From: Gnetum montanum
Lineage: Eukaryota > Streptophyta > Gnetopsida > Gnetales > Gnetaceae
Length of the DNA stretch: 37,775 nucleotides
Assembly (NCBI GenBank): GCA_015680685.1
Contig: MNCI01004615.1
Location: 27,839-65,613 of the forward strand
Direction of reading: 5' to 3'
Below, in pieces: positions 20,101-30,385 of this stretch. How positions within the stretch are numbered: position 1 is the stretch's first letter; each line of letters opens with the position of its first letter. Made by a program: the position numbers and the translations under genes. The notes under the pieces were generated by a model. The model was not told the DNA's origin. It did no database searches and was given only the letters and a program-made list of their open reading frames with translations.

Positions 20101-21130
20101 CTATGAGTTTTTCTTTTAATAATTGGAATGCATGTTCACACTCCTTGGTGTAGATGAATGGAGCATCTTTCTTTGTAAGCTCAACCAATGGCTTTCCAAT
20201 CTTAGAGAAATTCTCTACAAATCATCAATAGTAGCTAGTGTGTCCAAGGAATGATTGGATTTCTTTGACTATCTTTGGTTGGCATGTGATTCCTTGGATG
20301 ACCCTTATCTCTTAAGGATCTAACTCAATCTCAGCCTAAGTAATTCTATGCCCTAGTACTATGCCTTCCTGAACCATTAAATGGCTTTTCTACAAATTAA
20401 ACCTAAGATTTGTTTCAACACATCTTTTCAGTACTTGCTCAAGGCAGTCCAGGGCTTGCTCAAATGTAGCACCATAGGTAGAGAAGTCATTTATAAAGAC
20501 CTCTACCCTACTACCAATCTGCTATTGAAAAATACCAAGGACTATGAGTTGGAGTGTTGTAGATACATTACATAAATCAAATGACATCTTATAGTATGCA
20601 AAATTCCTCTAGGGAATCGTGAATGTTGTCTTAGCCTAATCCTTTGCTACAATTTGGATTTGGTTATAACCACTATAATCATCCAAGAAGCTATAATAGC
20701 AATTCCTAGAAATGGTGTCCAACACTTGGTCCACAAATGGCAATGGAAAATGATCTTTAAATGTTGCAATATTCAATAGTCTAAAGTTGATGCAAACCTA
20801 CCAATTGCCATCTTTCTTTGGCACAATTATGAGTGGGCTAACCCACTCCTTATTAGCAATGGAATAGATGAACCTTGCCTTGAGGAGTTGTTCTATTTTA
20901 TCTTTGAAAATTTGCTTCAACTTGGGATTCAACTGCCATTGCAATTGCCTTCTTGGCTTCATGGTCGAGTTGGTATAGTTATGATGCTGGCATATTCGTG
21001 GATCAATTCCATTCATTTCAGGATATGACCAAGAAAAGGTTTTTGAACACATGCAACAAGTTATCTTTTTGTTTAAGAGAAAGATCTGTATTGATTATAA
21101 CCTACTTGCCATTGTTTAAAATGCATACTT
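20101..21130 (-). pseudogene. E2 reverse transcriptase (broken)
   Basis: Order on the minus strand: KIEQLLKARFIYSIANKEWV and SPLIIVPKKDGNW (about 20900-20798), LPFVDQVLDTISRNCYYSFL (about 20745-20690), FLDDYSGYNQI (catalytic motif A, about 20690-20660), VEVFINDFSTYGATFEQ (motif C, about 20510-20460), then EGIVLGHRIT (about 20365-20335) and the connection region toward RNase H. Motif C should read F(I/M)DDF; here the first Asp is Asn, which by itself would abolish polymerase activity. Several stops are also present. The segment is continuous with the protease upstream. Confidence 0.8.
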
Positions 21131-21967
21131 CATGCTGGCTAGTAGAGTTTTTAACCCTAGGGGCTTTTGCTTGAAATTATCAGGGATTTCCAACTCTTCC
21201 CAATAGGTATCATCATCTTCATCATAAGAGAGTTAGTGATGAACTTCCTCAAGTTCATTCATACCTTCAATATAAGAACATGTCAGGCTCTCAGAGGGTT
21301 CCATGCATAATGTGTTACTATTTGAGTAAACGTTCAGCCACTGGGTGCACTCCTGTTTTGCGGCTACTGCATATAGGCACCTTTGGATATTAGTTTCATG
21401 TGCACATTGATTACATGCTTTGAAGAATTTACTTTTAATGGACCAGATTTTTTACACACAATTGCACCCATTATTACTATACGTGATGCATAAGACATGC
21501 TTCTTCTCTAGTTTTTCAAATTCATTTTCCTTGGAGATTTCAAAGGAGAGGTTCTTGATGCCCATTCGTTCATCAATAGTGATTAACCAAGCCCTTCCCA
21601 TAATGATGGGGAAGTCACCTTTGTAGTTCTCTACCTTGATCACCAGAAAATTGACAGGATAGGATCATCCACAAACTATGATCATAAGGTCCTCCACTAA
21701 CCCCAAAGGGCTAGTGATTAACTAGTCTACCAATTCCAAATGGATATCTCTTTTCTTGAGAGGTGGTAGGTTCCAGGCCTTGTACATGTCATAAGAGATA
21801 AGATTGACACTAGAACCAGAATCAAGAAGAGCCTTGCATGGCTCATGTCCAATAATCTGCAAGTAAATAAGAGGACTTCTTGGGCTAGATCTCTTCGTGG
21901 AAAGGTTTCCAGCCTTGATCCAATTAGAGATAGCATGAGTTAACATCATAGTGTGGATCTGAGGCAA
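21131..21967 (-). pseudogene. E2 aspartic protease and linker to RT
   Basis: The active site reads CKALLDSGSSVNLISYDMYK (about 21835-21780). After a frame break, the second strand FPIIMGRAWLITIDERMGIK occurs at about 21615-21555. A linker with cysteines (ACNQCAHETNIQRCLY, about 21420-21370) follows, then acidic sequence toward RT. E1 keeps the same protease and the start of this linker but no RT. The catalytic Asp is present, but stops occur within the domain. Confidence 0.75.
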
Positions 21968-24391
21968 TGTTTGGTTTGAATAGTGCTCAAATATGTTTGA
22001 TGTAGAGGATGAGGATATTAGAGATACAGGACAACTAGTTGCATTAGATTGTGAGGGTTTGGAAGCACTATTGGGTTAGAAGAATGGTCATTTCCTGGAT
22101 CGATTATCCAAACCACTTGGGTGGAAAGTTGGTTGTAAATTTAAATCCCTTGTAGAATTTCATTATTGTAGCTGTGGGGGAATTTCACCATGCATGGACA
22201 GGGTAGGATGTAACTGGGTTAAGGGTGGAGGTATGTATGCAAACAAATGTGAAGGGTGATAAGGATATGGGTACTCCCCTCGAGTAGATGGTGAATGAAT
22301 TTGATGGTACTTTGGAGGGTAATAGTGATGCTAGAATGAGGCATGGATTGAAGAGCTTCATGGAGAAATAGGTTGCTAAACATAGTACCTGTATGGATCT
22401 GATTGATTGTAACGGTACCACTATCCTGGTGGTGACATTCCCTATGATTGTGCTTAGTGCCATTGCTGGTATTACTTGTATGGTTGTGGTGGAGCTCCAC
22501 TTATATAATAAGCTTGTTGTTGCTGGTGGAATTGCCTTGGATTGTGTTGAGGATAAGGTACTCGTTTAGATGCTTGCCTACATGCTAATCAAGGATTCAA
22601 CATGTACATCCCAAACTCTTGTAAGTGTGACACCATAGGACAAGATCCCTTCACATATTGATAGATGTCACATCTAGCATCATCATCAGTGTCTGTCTCC
22701 ACAAATTATTTTACTATAGTAGCTTTGCCCTTACCTGTCTGGTAGGCATGTTCAGCTTCTTTCTGTCTCATGTGGTCATGATCACTATTCTACTCCTTGG
22801 ATGCTTTAACAATCTTCATAGAAATTTGGAATTTTTCCTATAAGAGTTTCATAATTTATCAACCTTTGCTAAAATATCAGAAATAGATTTTTGGATAGAT
22901 AAGGTTTTCCTATTCATCACTTCGTCGAGTGGTCACTCCTCCTCATCACAGAATCGAGCCTTCCTTTTTCTGATGGAAGGGTTCCTATTATATTCTTCTT
23001 CACTTTTCCTTCTTCACAACTCACCTTTTTCTTTTGCAACTTGATCTATCAGCCTTTTTATCTGATGAGCTCTTAGTTTGAATAGTCTCCATTGGGCATA
23101 AACCCCAATAGTTCTTCGGGTTTTTGCTCTGAGTCCATCTATGATGTGGTAGAGTTGTTCCCTCTTAGAATAACCATGGCTAGGGCATTAGTGTAAGAGA
23201 GAATAATATCTATCCATGATGGCATCCAAGGTTTTATGTGTTCTTTATTTCTAGCCTTGGATTTTCCTTCTTAGATTGGACACTTTAGAGTACATCTGGT
23301 ATTTTTCATTAAATATCTCCAACATTGTACTCCATTGGTGAATAGATTCTGGATCTAAGAATTGGTACTAGCTTTTAGCCTCTTAATGAGTATGCTAGGG
23401 AAGAGTTTGAGTTTTTGCCAATCATTTTAATGTTTTGCAAGGCATAGGCATCATGAAAAGCTTGTAGATGTGTCTATGGATCAGAGTTATATCCCCCCTC
23501 AAATCTTGGAATATTGTTCATGTATAAGTGCTTGATCTAACTATCTTTCACATTTTTAGTTAGAATCTTAACTACCTCTGCAATGTTAAGCATGCCTCGA
23601 GTTGCCAAAAAACCTCATCATCATCATTATTTTGTTGTCATTGATGATGTCCATTCATTACAGGCTTGGTGATCAGTATTGTTGTCCCATTGAGCACTTC
23701 CACCATGGTTATTCTTTCTGCGATGTCTTTTAGAACTAGAAGAAGAGGAAGAAGAGGATGCAGATGAAGAGGATGAAGAGGGAGGAGGACTACCACCATA
23801 ATGGTGATTGCTCACTTTCCTTTGGTTGTCATGGGCACGTTTATCAAATTTCTTATTATCTTGATGCTTGCTTGAGCTCCTACCTTGACTACCATCTTTT
23901 TTTGAACTTGCAATGTTGATGGTAGAATGTAGATTCAGGTTTACATCCCCATCATTAGTAACCAGGGGTGGAGAATTTTCATGTTGAGAGCCTTCAGAGA
24001 AAGGGCCCCCATTATTATCTTGGTTCAAAAAGAATAAGAGATTGGTGAATTGTTTCTCTTTCACAGCCTCATGATGCTTCTCTTAGTGTTGATCTCTCCT
24101 ATGTTGTGTGTCAGTGGGATAGTATTCCCTAGTTTCATAACCATTCACAATGTATTTCTCTTGAAGATCATGGACACCTATCTTTGTAAGAGTTTGAATC
24201 AACATCATAGGCATAAATCGATCGGGGGGCATTATAATGTTGCCCTTCATATCACACCATCATAGTTATTCATCCTAGTGTAGGATGAAGGTGAAATTAG
24301 GCACATACTCATCTGGATGAGTATATACCACCTTGCACTATTGTGGAACTAGTAGTTTGACATCGTCATGCCTACAAGAAGAAGAAGACAT
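21968..24391 (-). pseudogene. E2 Gag (broken)
   Basis: The start is the ATG at 24389-24391 (MSSSSCRHDD). The N-terminal domain shared with E1 reads THPDEYVPNFTFILH and NIIMPPDRFMPMMLIQTLTK (about 24330-24190). A Ser-rich low-complexity stretch (about 23830-23700, encoded by AGAAGAGGA-type repeats on the plus strand) and then a badly frameshifted Retrotrans_gag core (about 23420-23040) follow. The Cys motif CDIYQYVKGSCPMVSHLQEF lies near 22665-22605. A P/Y-rich tail with GEYPYPYHPSHLF (about 22270) leads into protease. Gag would form the cytoplasmic particle. Confidence 0.75.
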
Positions 24392-24523
24392 TTTGCAAAC
24401 AAATAAAATATCAGTGTGCTTTTGTAATTATATGTTGTGTGAGACTGATGTTGACTTTGGGCTCATCCAATGATATTAATAATGTTCATTAATCATAGAT
24501 AGTGCATGTTTCAACAAACAGAG

Positions 24524-24541
24524 TCCCTAGAAACGATACCA
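24524..24541 (-). other. E2 primer-binding site (tRNA-Asp type, decayed)
   Basis: The minus strand reads TGGTATCGTTTCTAGGGA, one base inside the 5' LTR. It keeps 13 of 18 positions of the expected complement of the plant tRNA-Asp 3' end; most changes are C to T or G to A. Confidence 0.7.
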
Positions 24542-24542
24542 A

Positions 24543-25001
24543 TGATGAGCAGTCGAAGGTACCCCTACGTCCAACCATACAAATCACAAAGCATTCACTC
24601 ACAATCTTGTCGAATTCTATGGACTCTATAGTTTCTAGTACACTAGTCTTCTAGGAACTGAACCTTGCCCTAAAAGTCATTCATTGTCTTTCCAATTACA
24701 CTTGTGATGTATAAAGGTATGGTTAAGTATAATCAAGACATATGATTTTTATTTTTTTATGTTTTATGTTCTTTGGTATTTAGAGTAGAGACATGAAATA
24801 ATTTAACAACTAATCTAATTTAGCCACTTAACTAGTCTTTAACTAATCCTAACATAAGCATTCAATGCCACTTTCTATACACATTTTGAACCCACGTATC
24901 CACTATTGGATTACCAAGCACTACGCTATTGGGTGCAACAAGCAATAACGTTGTTGGGATTACCAAGAAAATATATGTTTATGCTCGAAGTGTGTGTACA
25001 T
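24543..25001 (-). repeat. E2 5' LTR, U3 part missing
   Basis: It ends (minus strand) in CTGCTCATCA next to the PBS and aligns with the inner half of the solo LTR up to ATGCTCGAAG (24981-24990). Beyond about 25001 the sequence is E0 spacer, so U3 and the promoter are lost. Confidence 0.8.
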
Positions 25002-25010
25002 ACCAAGCAA

Positions 25011-25655
25011 ATAACATTTTTTTTGTTATTATAATGGATAGTGTGAATGATATGGAAAGTATTTATTATTATTTATTAGAATTGGAAGGCTCAAGATGAT
25101 GTGGAATTGCTTGGGAAGTATAAGATACAATAGTTATACAAGTGGGTCCTCCCCAAAGTAGGCTCTAACCCTTAATTCCCTTGTATAACCATGCTTAGAA
25201 GTGTCTTTAGGCACTTAATGAGTTGAATATAATTCATATGTGTTTATCAAGACACACATATTAGTACCACCAAATTGGAAAATAACTCTATTACGCAAAA
25301 TTGTAAGTTATGATTATTCAAATAGTGAGATGAAATGGTTTTAGAAGGGACTGCAAAAATTAGGATGTGAGGTGTCTTACCATAGGCATAATGAATTCTT
25401 ATATTTTATTAGTGGCTAAAGTAATCATTACCCTTTTTGTCCAAGATTCAAACCAACTCCAGACCAGATTTGAGTGGCATCGCATTATTTCATCTCTTGG
25501 AATTACAATTGTAAAACTATCAATGTTAGAAGGAGTATTATCACTTGGTGTATTGTCCAAGGGAGGAGTTTATTCATGGCACTTTATTTTTATTTTTACA
25601 TTTCTCAAAAGCCACCTACATTTAGGCATGGGTAATATCTCTTTCCAGTGGGATC
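25011..25655 (-). other. E0 spacer, right copy of the 0.64-kb duplication
   Basis: Homologous to 11912-12550 and includes the GGGGAGGACCC block (about 25136-25215). The ORF at 25367-25660 on the plus strand lies in this antisense spacer; I regard it as chance. Confidence 0.75.
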
Positions 25656-26325
25656 CCTAGAAATTTATTTTGTGCTTTTTTATTTGTATCTATGTCAACC
25701 TTTTACTGTAGCACTTATTTTACCCTTACTTCCATTTTTTCTTAGATCTACAAGGATATAATAAAACCTTAATAACATGATAGAACTTACAATAGTAATC
25801 CAAAAAGAATCCACAAGTTTCCTTGATGTCACACCCTTTTCATTTCCCCTTGGTCCTTTACTTTTCTATCTAGGCATAATGATCACAAGTTTACTCTTAG
25901 TTTGATGATGGAAAGAATATCATTATGGCCATGGTAAGAACCTCTTATTAATGAAATAGATGGATGAATGATGTGGGTTCACTGTGCAAATAATCAATCT
26001 CTTGTGACTTGTTAGCATAAAGAAATATTCACCTTATTGGGCTACATCTTACCTTTATTTAAATGTTTTTTTATTAATAATCAAAAATTATTTACAAAGG
26101 ATTTGAAAAAATGTATAAAAGAAATGGAAAAGATGGAAAAAATTATGAAAAAGTATAAAGACTTGAAAAATATTAAAGAATGTGAAAAATTGAAGAAATG
26201 AGAAAGTATAAAAGAATGAGAAAAATGTAAAAGAATGTGAAAACATGAAAAGAATTGTAAACCATAAACAAATCACTTGTTAATTCCCCAAGTCATGATA
26301 GGGCATCTTCCCCATGACTAAACTC
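25656..26325 (-). other. E0 spacer next to gag-pro
   Basis: Non-coding. It has sequence shared with E3 (minus GGGTGTGACATCAAGG near 25825-25845, compare plus 32730), a T-rich (minus) low-complexity tract at about 26090-26260, and a PPT-like TAGTCATGGGGAAGATG at 26304-26320. Confidence 0.65.
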
Positions 26326-27190
26326 TTAGGCAAGTGTTTGGAAAATGCTCCCTAGATCTCCTGGATCATACACTTTGGGTAGTTCTCTTTCCATCTTTAA
26401 GGTTCGAACTTTGTTATGATTATCCCATGTGATCTTGATGGTAGTTGAGTTTTGATCATCTAGGTTCTTATTTTCCTTCCCCACTAGTATGTGTTTATGA
26501 GTTAATATTTTCGTTTCCAAGTCCTTATTTGGAGTCATTTTCTTCAGATAGGAATTAGTAAGTGGTTCATGTGTATCCATGCATATGTTTGACAAAGTAG
26601 GGTTCTTAGTTAATGGTCACATGGTGTCTTTTGGTTTTGTGGCTTTTTCTCTTCTTCCTACACACATTTTTGTTTCATTATCACTATGGACTAGTATGAT
26701 GTTTGTGTTATTATTTTGAATATTCTATCCATTGTTGCACCCTTCTATTTTAGTAGTTATGCATGGAATTCTTTGTGTATGGATGGCTCCATGTTTGTCC
26801 TCTTTTGAGATCTCCAGGAATAAATCTCTCATGTTTACCCTAGCATCAATGGTGCTAAGCCATGCCCTCCCCATGATGATTGGACATTCCTTATCAGTAT
26901 CCTTCACATCGATCACCAAGAAGTCTGCTGGGTAAGACCACCCATTGATGATGGTTACTACATCGTCAATCTATTCCAAGGGGATGACAATTTATTAATA
27001 TGCAAGCTCCAACATGATGTTGCATTTCTTAAATGGTGGTAGGTTCCATGTTTGATATGTGTCATAGGAGATTAAATTGACTTTGGAACCTAAGTCTAAA
27101 AGAGCTTTGCACGGTAGATTCCCAACTACCCATAGATAGATTAAAGGAACTCCTAGGATAATTCACTTCTGCAAGAGTGGCCCTACCTCA
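26326..27190 (-). pseudogene. E0 aspartic protease and tail (broken)
   Basis: The active-site segment reads CKALLDLGSKVNLI (about 27115-27070): the usual DSGS is DLGS, a Ser to Leu change explained by one C to T. The second conserved strand CPIIMGRAWLSTIDARVNMR is at about 26890-26830. The frame then continues through a lysine-rich tail to 26326, just before the internal PPT-like motif. RT, RNase H and integrase are absent, as in E1. Confidence 0.7.
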
Positions 27191-28642
27191 ATCCAATTGG
27201 TAATGATTGCAGTGAGCATGAAAATTTGTATTTTTAGGCTTGATGATGATAAAAGTTTATCAAGAGTGAGAAGATATGTTTTAGGAGAAGATGGTTTTGC
27301 TGAAGCTCCTATTTTTCCAACATTTTCTGGACTCATCCTAAAGAAAGGACGTTTCTTTATTTGGCCCTTAGCATTGCTAGTGAGATCTTCTATTTGTACA
27401 TTTATTGCCCTTATAGAATTTTTCTATTATGGTTGTGATGGCATTTCACCTTGCATTGCAGGTGGTGGCACTGGTGGCAAAGGATTTGAAAGATTAGTTG
27501 CTTATGGGTGCATGTGCAAGTTTAGATTAGTCCTTAGTGGTTAGTAGTATTATGGTGGGTGATATTTTGGATTTTGAATAGTGGCATTCACTCGTGAGAT
27601 GAAACACTAGACATAGTATCCATAAGGATTAAGTTGTTGATATGGATACTATTATTGCGATGGTGGCATGGCCCATGATTATGGCTATTACCATTGCTAA
27701 TGGTACTACTGTTGTGACTGCAGCAAGGCTCCACTAGGATTATACGCTGGTTGAGGTTGTCATCTGTAGCTACCTTAAGGATAAGGTAACCATTTGGGCA
27801 TTTTCTTTTGAACAAATCATGGGTTAAGTGTTTATGTCTAAGTTTCTTGTAGTTGTAGCATGACTAGACAACATCCCTTAGGATGTTCGTACTAGCACAT
27901 GGTGTAACCTTCATAATCTGTGGAGTTGGTGTCTAAGTACCTAGTAGCTATTGAAGCAACTTTACCCTTTTGTCCAAATTCCTTCTTCTTATTTTTATCT
28001 CGACCTCTATTGAGTGCTTGTTCTATGTTTTCCTTCACAATCTTTAGTGCTATTGTACATCATACATCTACCAAATCCCACATTTTTGCTACTTATGCTA
28101 CTACATTGATAATAGATTTCTGAATCGGTAGCATTTCCTTCCTAATGACCTGGTCCAAGGTTTCTTCCTCTTGGGTATCACACACCTGTGCATCTCTTTT
28201 CTAAATTGATGGATCCCTATTGTATTCTTTGGTTGATTACTTTTTTCTGAGTTCTCCTTCTTCTTTTACCACTTGATTGATGAGTGTTTGAATTCGATGG
28301 GTGGTTAATTTTGATAGTCTTCCTTGGACATAAACCCCAAGGGTCTCTCTTGTTTTTCTTCTTAGCCCATCTATGATTTGCCTTAGCTATTCCTTTGATG
28401 AAAATCCATGGCTTGGGCATCTATGTAATAGTGAATAATATTTGCCCATTGTTGCATCAAGGGTCTCACGATTCCCTTATTTCCAGTTCTAGATTTTCTT
28501 TCTTAGCTTCGACACTTGTGAATATTTTTGCTATTTTTCATTTAAAATTTCAAGCATGGTACTTTAGCGTCTGATGGATTCAGGTTCCAGTGACTTGTAC
28601 TAGCTTTCCACTTCCTTCACAAGTGTTCTAGGAAATATTTGT
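27191..28642 (-). pseudogene. E0 Gag, C-terminal half (broken)
   Basis: The sequence begins within the Retrotrans_gag core (FPRTLVKEVES then KSLEPESIRR, about 28640-28560) and continues through ETLDATMGKYYSLLHRCPSH and ETLGVYVQGRLSKLTTH (about 28470-28290). The Cys motif HPKGCC is near 27880, where the expected Ser-His after it is lost, and a P/Y-rich tail runs toward protease. The N-terminal half, PBS and 5' LTR are missing: homology stops at about 28642. Confidence 0.7.
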
Positions 28643-29116
28643 TCATTAGATCCTATTGTTTATCCTTCACAAGTGACTTATTGTTTATGACCATGCAATA
28701 TCTATTTAATAGATCCTATAACTCTTTAAATGTAATAAAACTTCATTTTATTATATAATCATTCAAGATGAAAAAGTCAAAGATTAGAAAACTCTCAATC
28801 CAGTTACCTTACATCCTACATGATGGATAACTTCATCATCATTACCATTAACATCATTTTTTCTTGTACCTCATCAAGCTATAAAAATGTCAAGTCATTA
28901 TTAGACATAGCATCCATTTAGGTGAATGGCCTCTACCATTAATTATTGGCATGGCTATATAAATTTCACAAAAAACTCAATTCATTTTCACCATACCCCA
29001 CATCCAACACTAGGTGTAAAAAAATTAATGATTGAAAATAGTCCATTTTCATGTGGCAATAAAATGTAAATTCTAACCCATCACATGGACCATAAAAGTT
29101 GATACTAAAGTCAGAT
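28643..29116. other. Unassigned sequence between E0 and the LRR fragment
   Basis: A 12-bp direct repeat CCTTCACAAGTG occurs at 28614-28625 and 28664-28675, across the point where E0 gag ends. The rest is A+T-rich, has stops in all frames, and matches no retrotransposon block seen elsewhere here. It could be intron or upstream sequence of the LRR gene. Confidence 0.5.
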
Positions 29117-29362
29117 ATAAGAAATTTGAAAGGGGGTATTCCAGGAGATTTAGGAAAATTCAGTTAGCTTTGACATCTCTAAGTCTGTCTTGGTGGAATG
29201 CTGATGGCTTCTTAAACCTCATACCATTTTCGATGGAAAATCATCTGATCCATCTTCAGATTCTACATTTGAAAGCAGAAGAAGATGTTAGCAGCAATAA
29301 TAACCCACAAGAATTAGGAGATCTTACCAATTTGGCAGAGTTATCTTTAACCATTGGTATGC
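29117..29362 (+). pseudogene. LRR gene fragment, 5' of E3
   Basis: The translation shows leucine-rich repeats: IRNLKGGIPGDLGKF (29117-29161), then after a one-base frame change LTSLSLSWWNADGF, HLIHLQILHLKAEED and ELGDLTNLAELSLTIG (to 29362). The spacing and the GIPxDLG / ELGDLTNL style are those of plant extracellular or NB-LRR-type LRRs; I cannot tell whether this is a receptor-like or an intracellular NB-LRR protein. E3 interrupts it after codon ATG at 29359-29361. With one target-site copy removed the frame runs on at 37691. Confidence 0.7.
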
Positions 29363-30244
29363 TGATGAATCATGATTCATCTAGTTGCGATATCAGACCC
29401 ACGATATCGGGTACGCAATATCCCACCCACAAATGATATCAGATATAAGATATTGCAACTCCTATGTGAGCCTATAAATACCCATGTAGGCGCATGAGAG
29501 AGGAAGTCTTTGGTCAATTTTTAGGAGTCATTTTAGTATAGGATCTTTTTATCAGTTTTTCCTCTCAACTCTTTCTTCCAGTGCATGCCCGTAGTGTGAT
29601 GATTGTAATTGTACGACATCCTTTATTTGAGTGTGACGTACTTGGACATGCACATGACCAGAAATAAAGATCGAGATTACTTCATCATTGCAACATTCAC
29701 TTAGTTTAATTATTTAATTTTTATTATTATTTATTGCTTTCATAGTTAATATCTCTTCACCCTAAACTCCTTAAACACAGAATGAGTACGACTTAATCAC
29801 GAGCATTTAAGTGTGACTACTTGGTAACCAAATAGCGTACCTAGGATCTACGCTTGGTAATCCTAATAGTAGTCATGCACGAGGTCCAAGATGTGTACGT
29901 ATGATTAAGGAATGGATTCTCATCGCACTTAGGCTAGTTTAGGATCTCTTTCCCTATCTCCTCTTAGTATAGCTCTCTCTCTCCCTTTTCCCTCCTACCT
30001 TAGCTAAGATTATTTTCCATTGCCTCCAGGAGTAGTATTAGTTTAGGAACACATCATACACCTCACTCTGGACTAAACCATATGTGAAAAAGCAAATACT
30101 AGTCCAGGTGGGAATACAGCGAACTGCAATCAATGAGTAACTATCTAGATGCCACAACTAGCCCGTCTGCAGAGTTTGACCGAATCATGCGTGAAATGCT
30201 CGTATTCATATGGTTGAGTGTAGGGGGTACCTCGCCACTCATCA
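29363..30244 (+). repeat. E3 5' LTR (882 bp)
   Basis: U3 is only about 140 bp: a GATATC-type palindrome array (29385-29459), then TATAAATA (29473-29480). AATAAA lies at 29663-29668, so R is roughly 190 bp and U5 about 550 bp. It ends CTCATCA at 30244. Confidence 0.9.
29385..29480 (+). promoter_or_regulatory. E3 LTR promoter: palindrome array plus TATA box
   Basis: Five or six spaced copies of GATATC or near-variants (CGATATCGGG, GCAATATCCC, TGATATCAG, GATATTGC) lie within 75 bp and end 13 bp before TATAAATA at 29473-29480. The 3' LTR has the same layout (36835-36908, TATAAATA 36923-36930). The spaced palindromes could bind a dimeric transcription factor; this is inferred. Confidence 0.6.
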
Positions 30245-30245
30245 T

Positions 30246-30263
30246 TGGTGCCATTGCCAGGGA
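30246..30263 (+). other. E3 primer-binding site (tRNA-Asp type)
   Basis: TGGTGCCATTGCCAGGGA begins two bases after the LTR. It differs from the expected complement of plant tRNA-Asp at three places, each a CpG to TpG or CpA change. Confidence 0.85.
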
Positions 30264-30385
30264 CAGTGCTAGTTATTTAGATTAGTTACATCATACAAGA
30301 TCATTGTTACAAAGTATTAACGATGTATCTTTTAGAAAAAAAATATAATAATAATTTTAATTAAATCACACACATATTTACAACC

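Larger units (their letters stand above)
12551..25001 (-). mobile_element. E2: decayed full-coding Ty3/gypsy element with ORF3
   Basis: E2 spans 12.45 kb on the minus strand. In element order it has a partial 5' LTR, PBS, gag, protease, RT, RNase H, integrase, spacer, ORF3, PPT and a partial 3' LTR. It is the only copy here with pol. The domain order PR-RT-RH-INT is that of Ty3/gypsy. The RT (FLDDYSGYNQI, EGIVLGHRIT) and the post-integrase region (SPYELVYEKLP, then LNLDLSLAQKEKL) resemble Athila/Tat-type plant elements. No target duplication is visible because the outer part of each LTR is missing. Every catalytic domain has stops, frameshifts or lost key residues, so E2 is inactive. Confidence 0.85.

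Noticed and set aside
27197-27544. Plus-strand ORF of 115 codons
   Set aside because: Antisense to the E0 gag P/Y-rich tail and protease linker; no recognisable domain.
29117-29362. Naming the LRR gene as a specific resistance gene
   Set aside because: Only about 110 residues in two fragments are visible, without kinase, NB-ARC or signal peptide, so a specific name is not justified.
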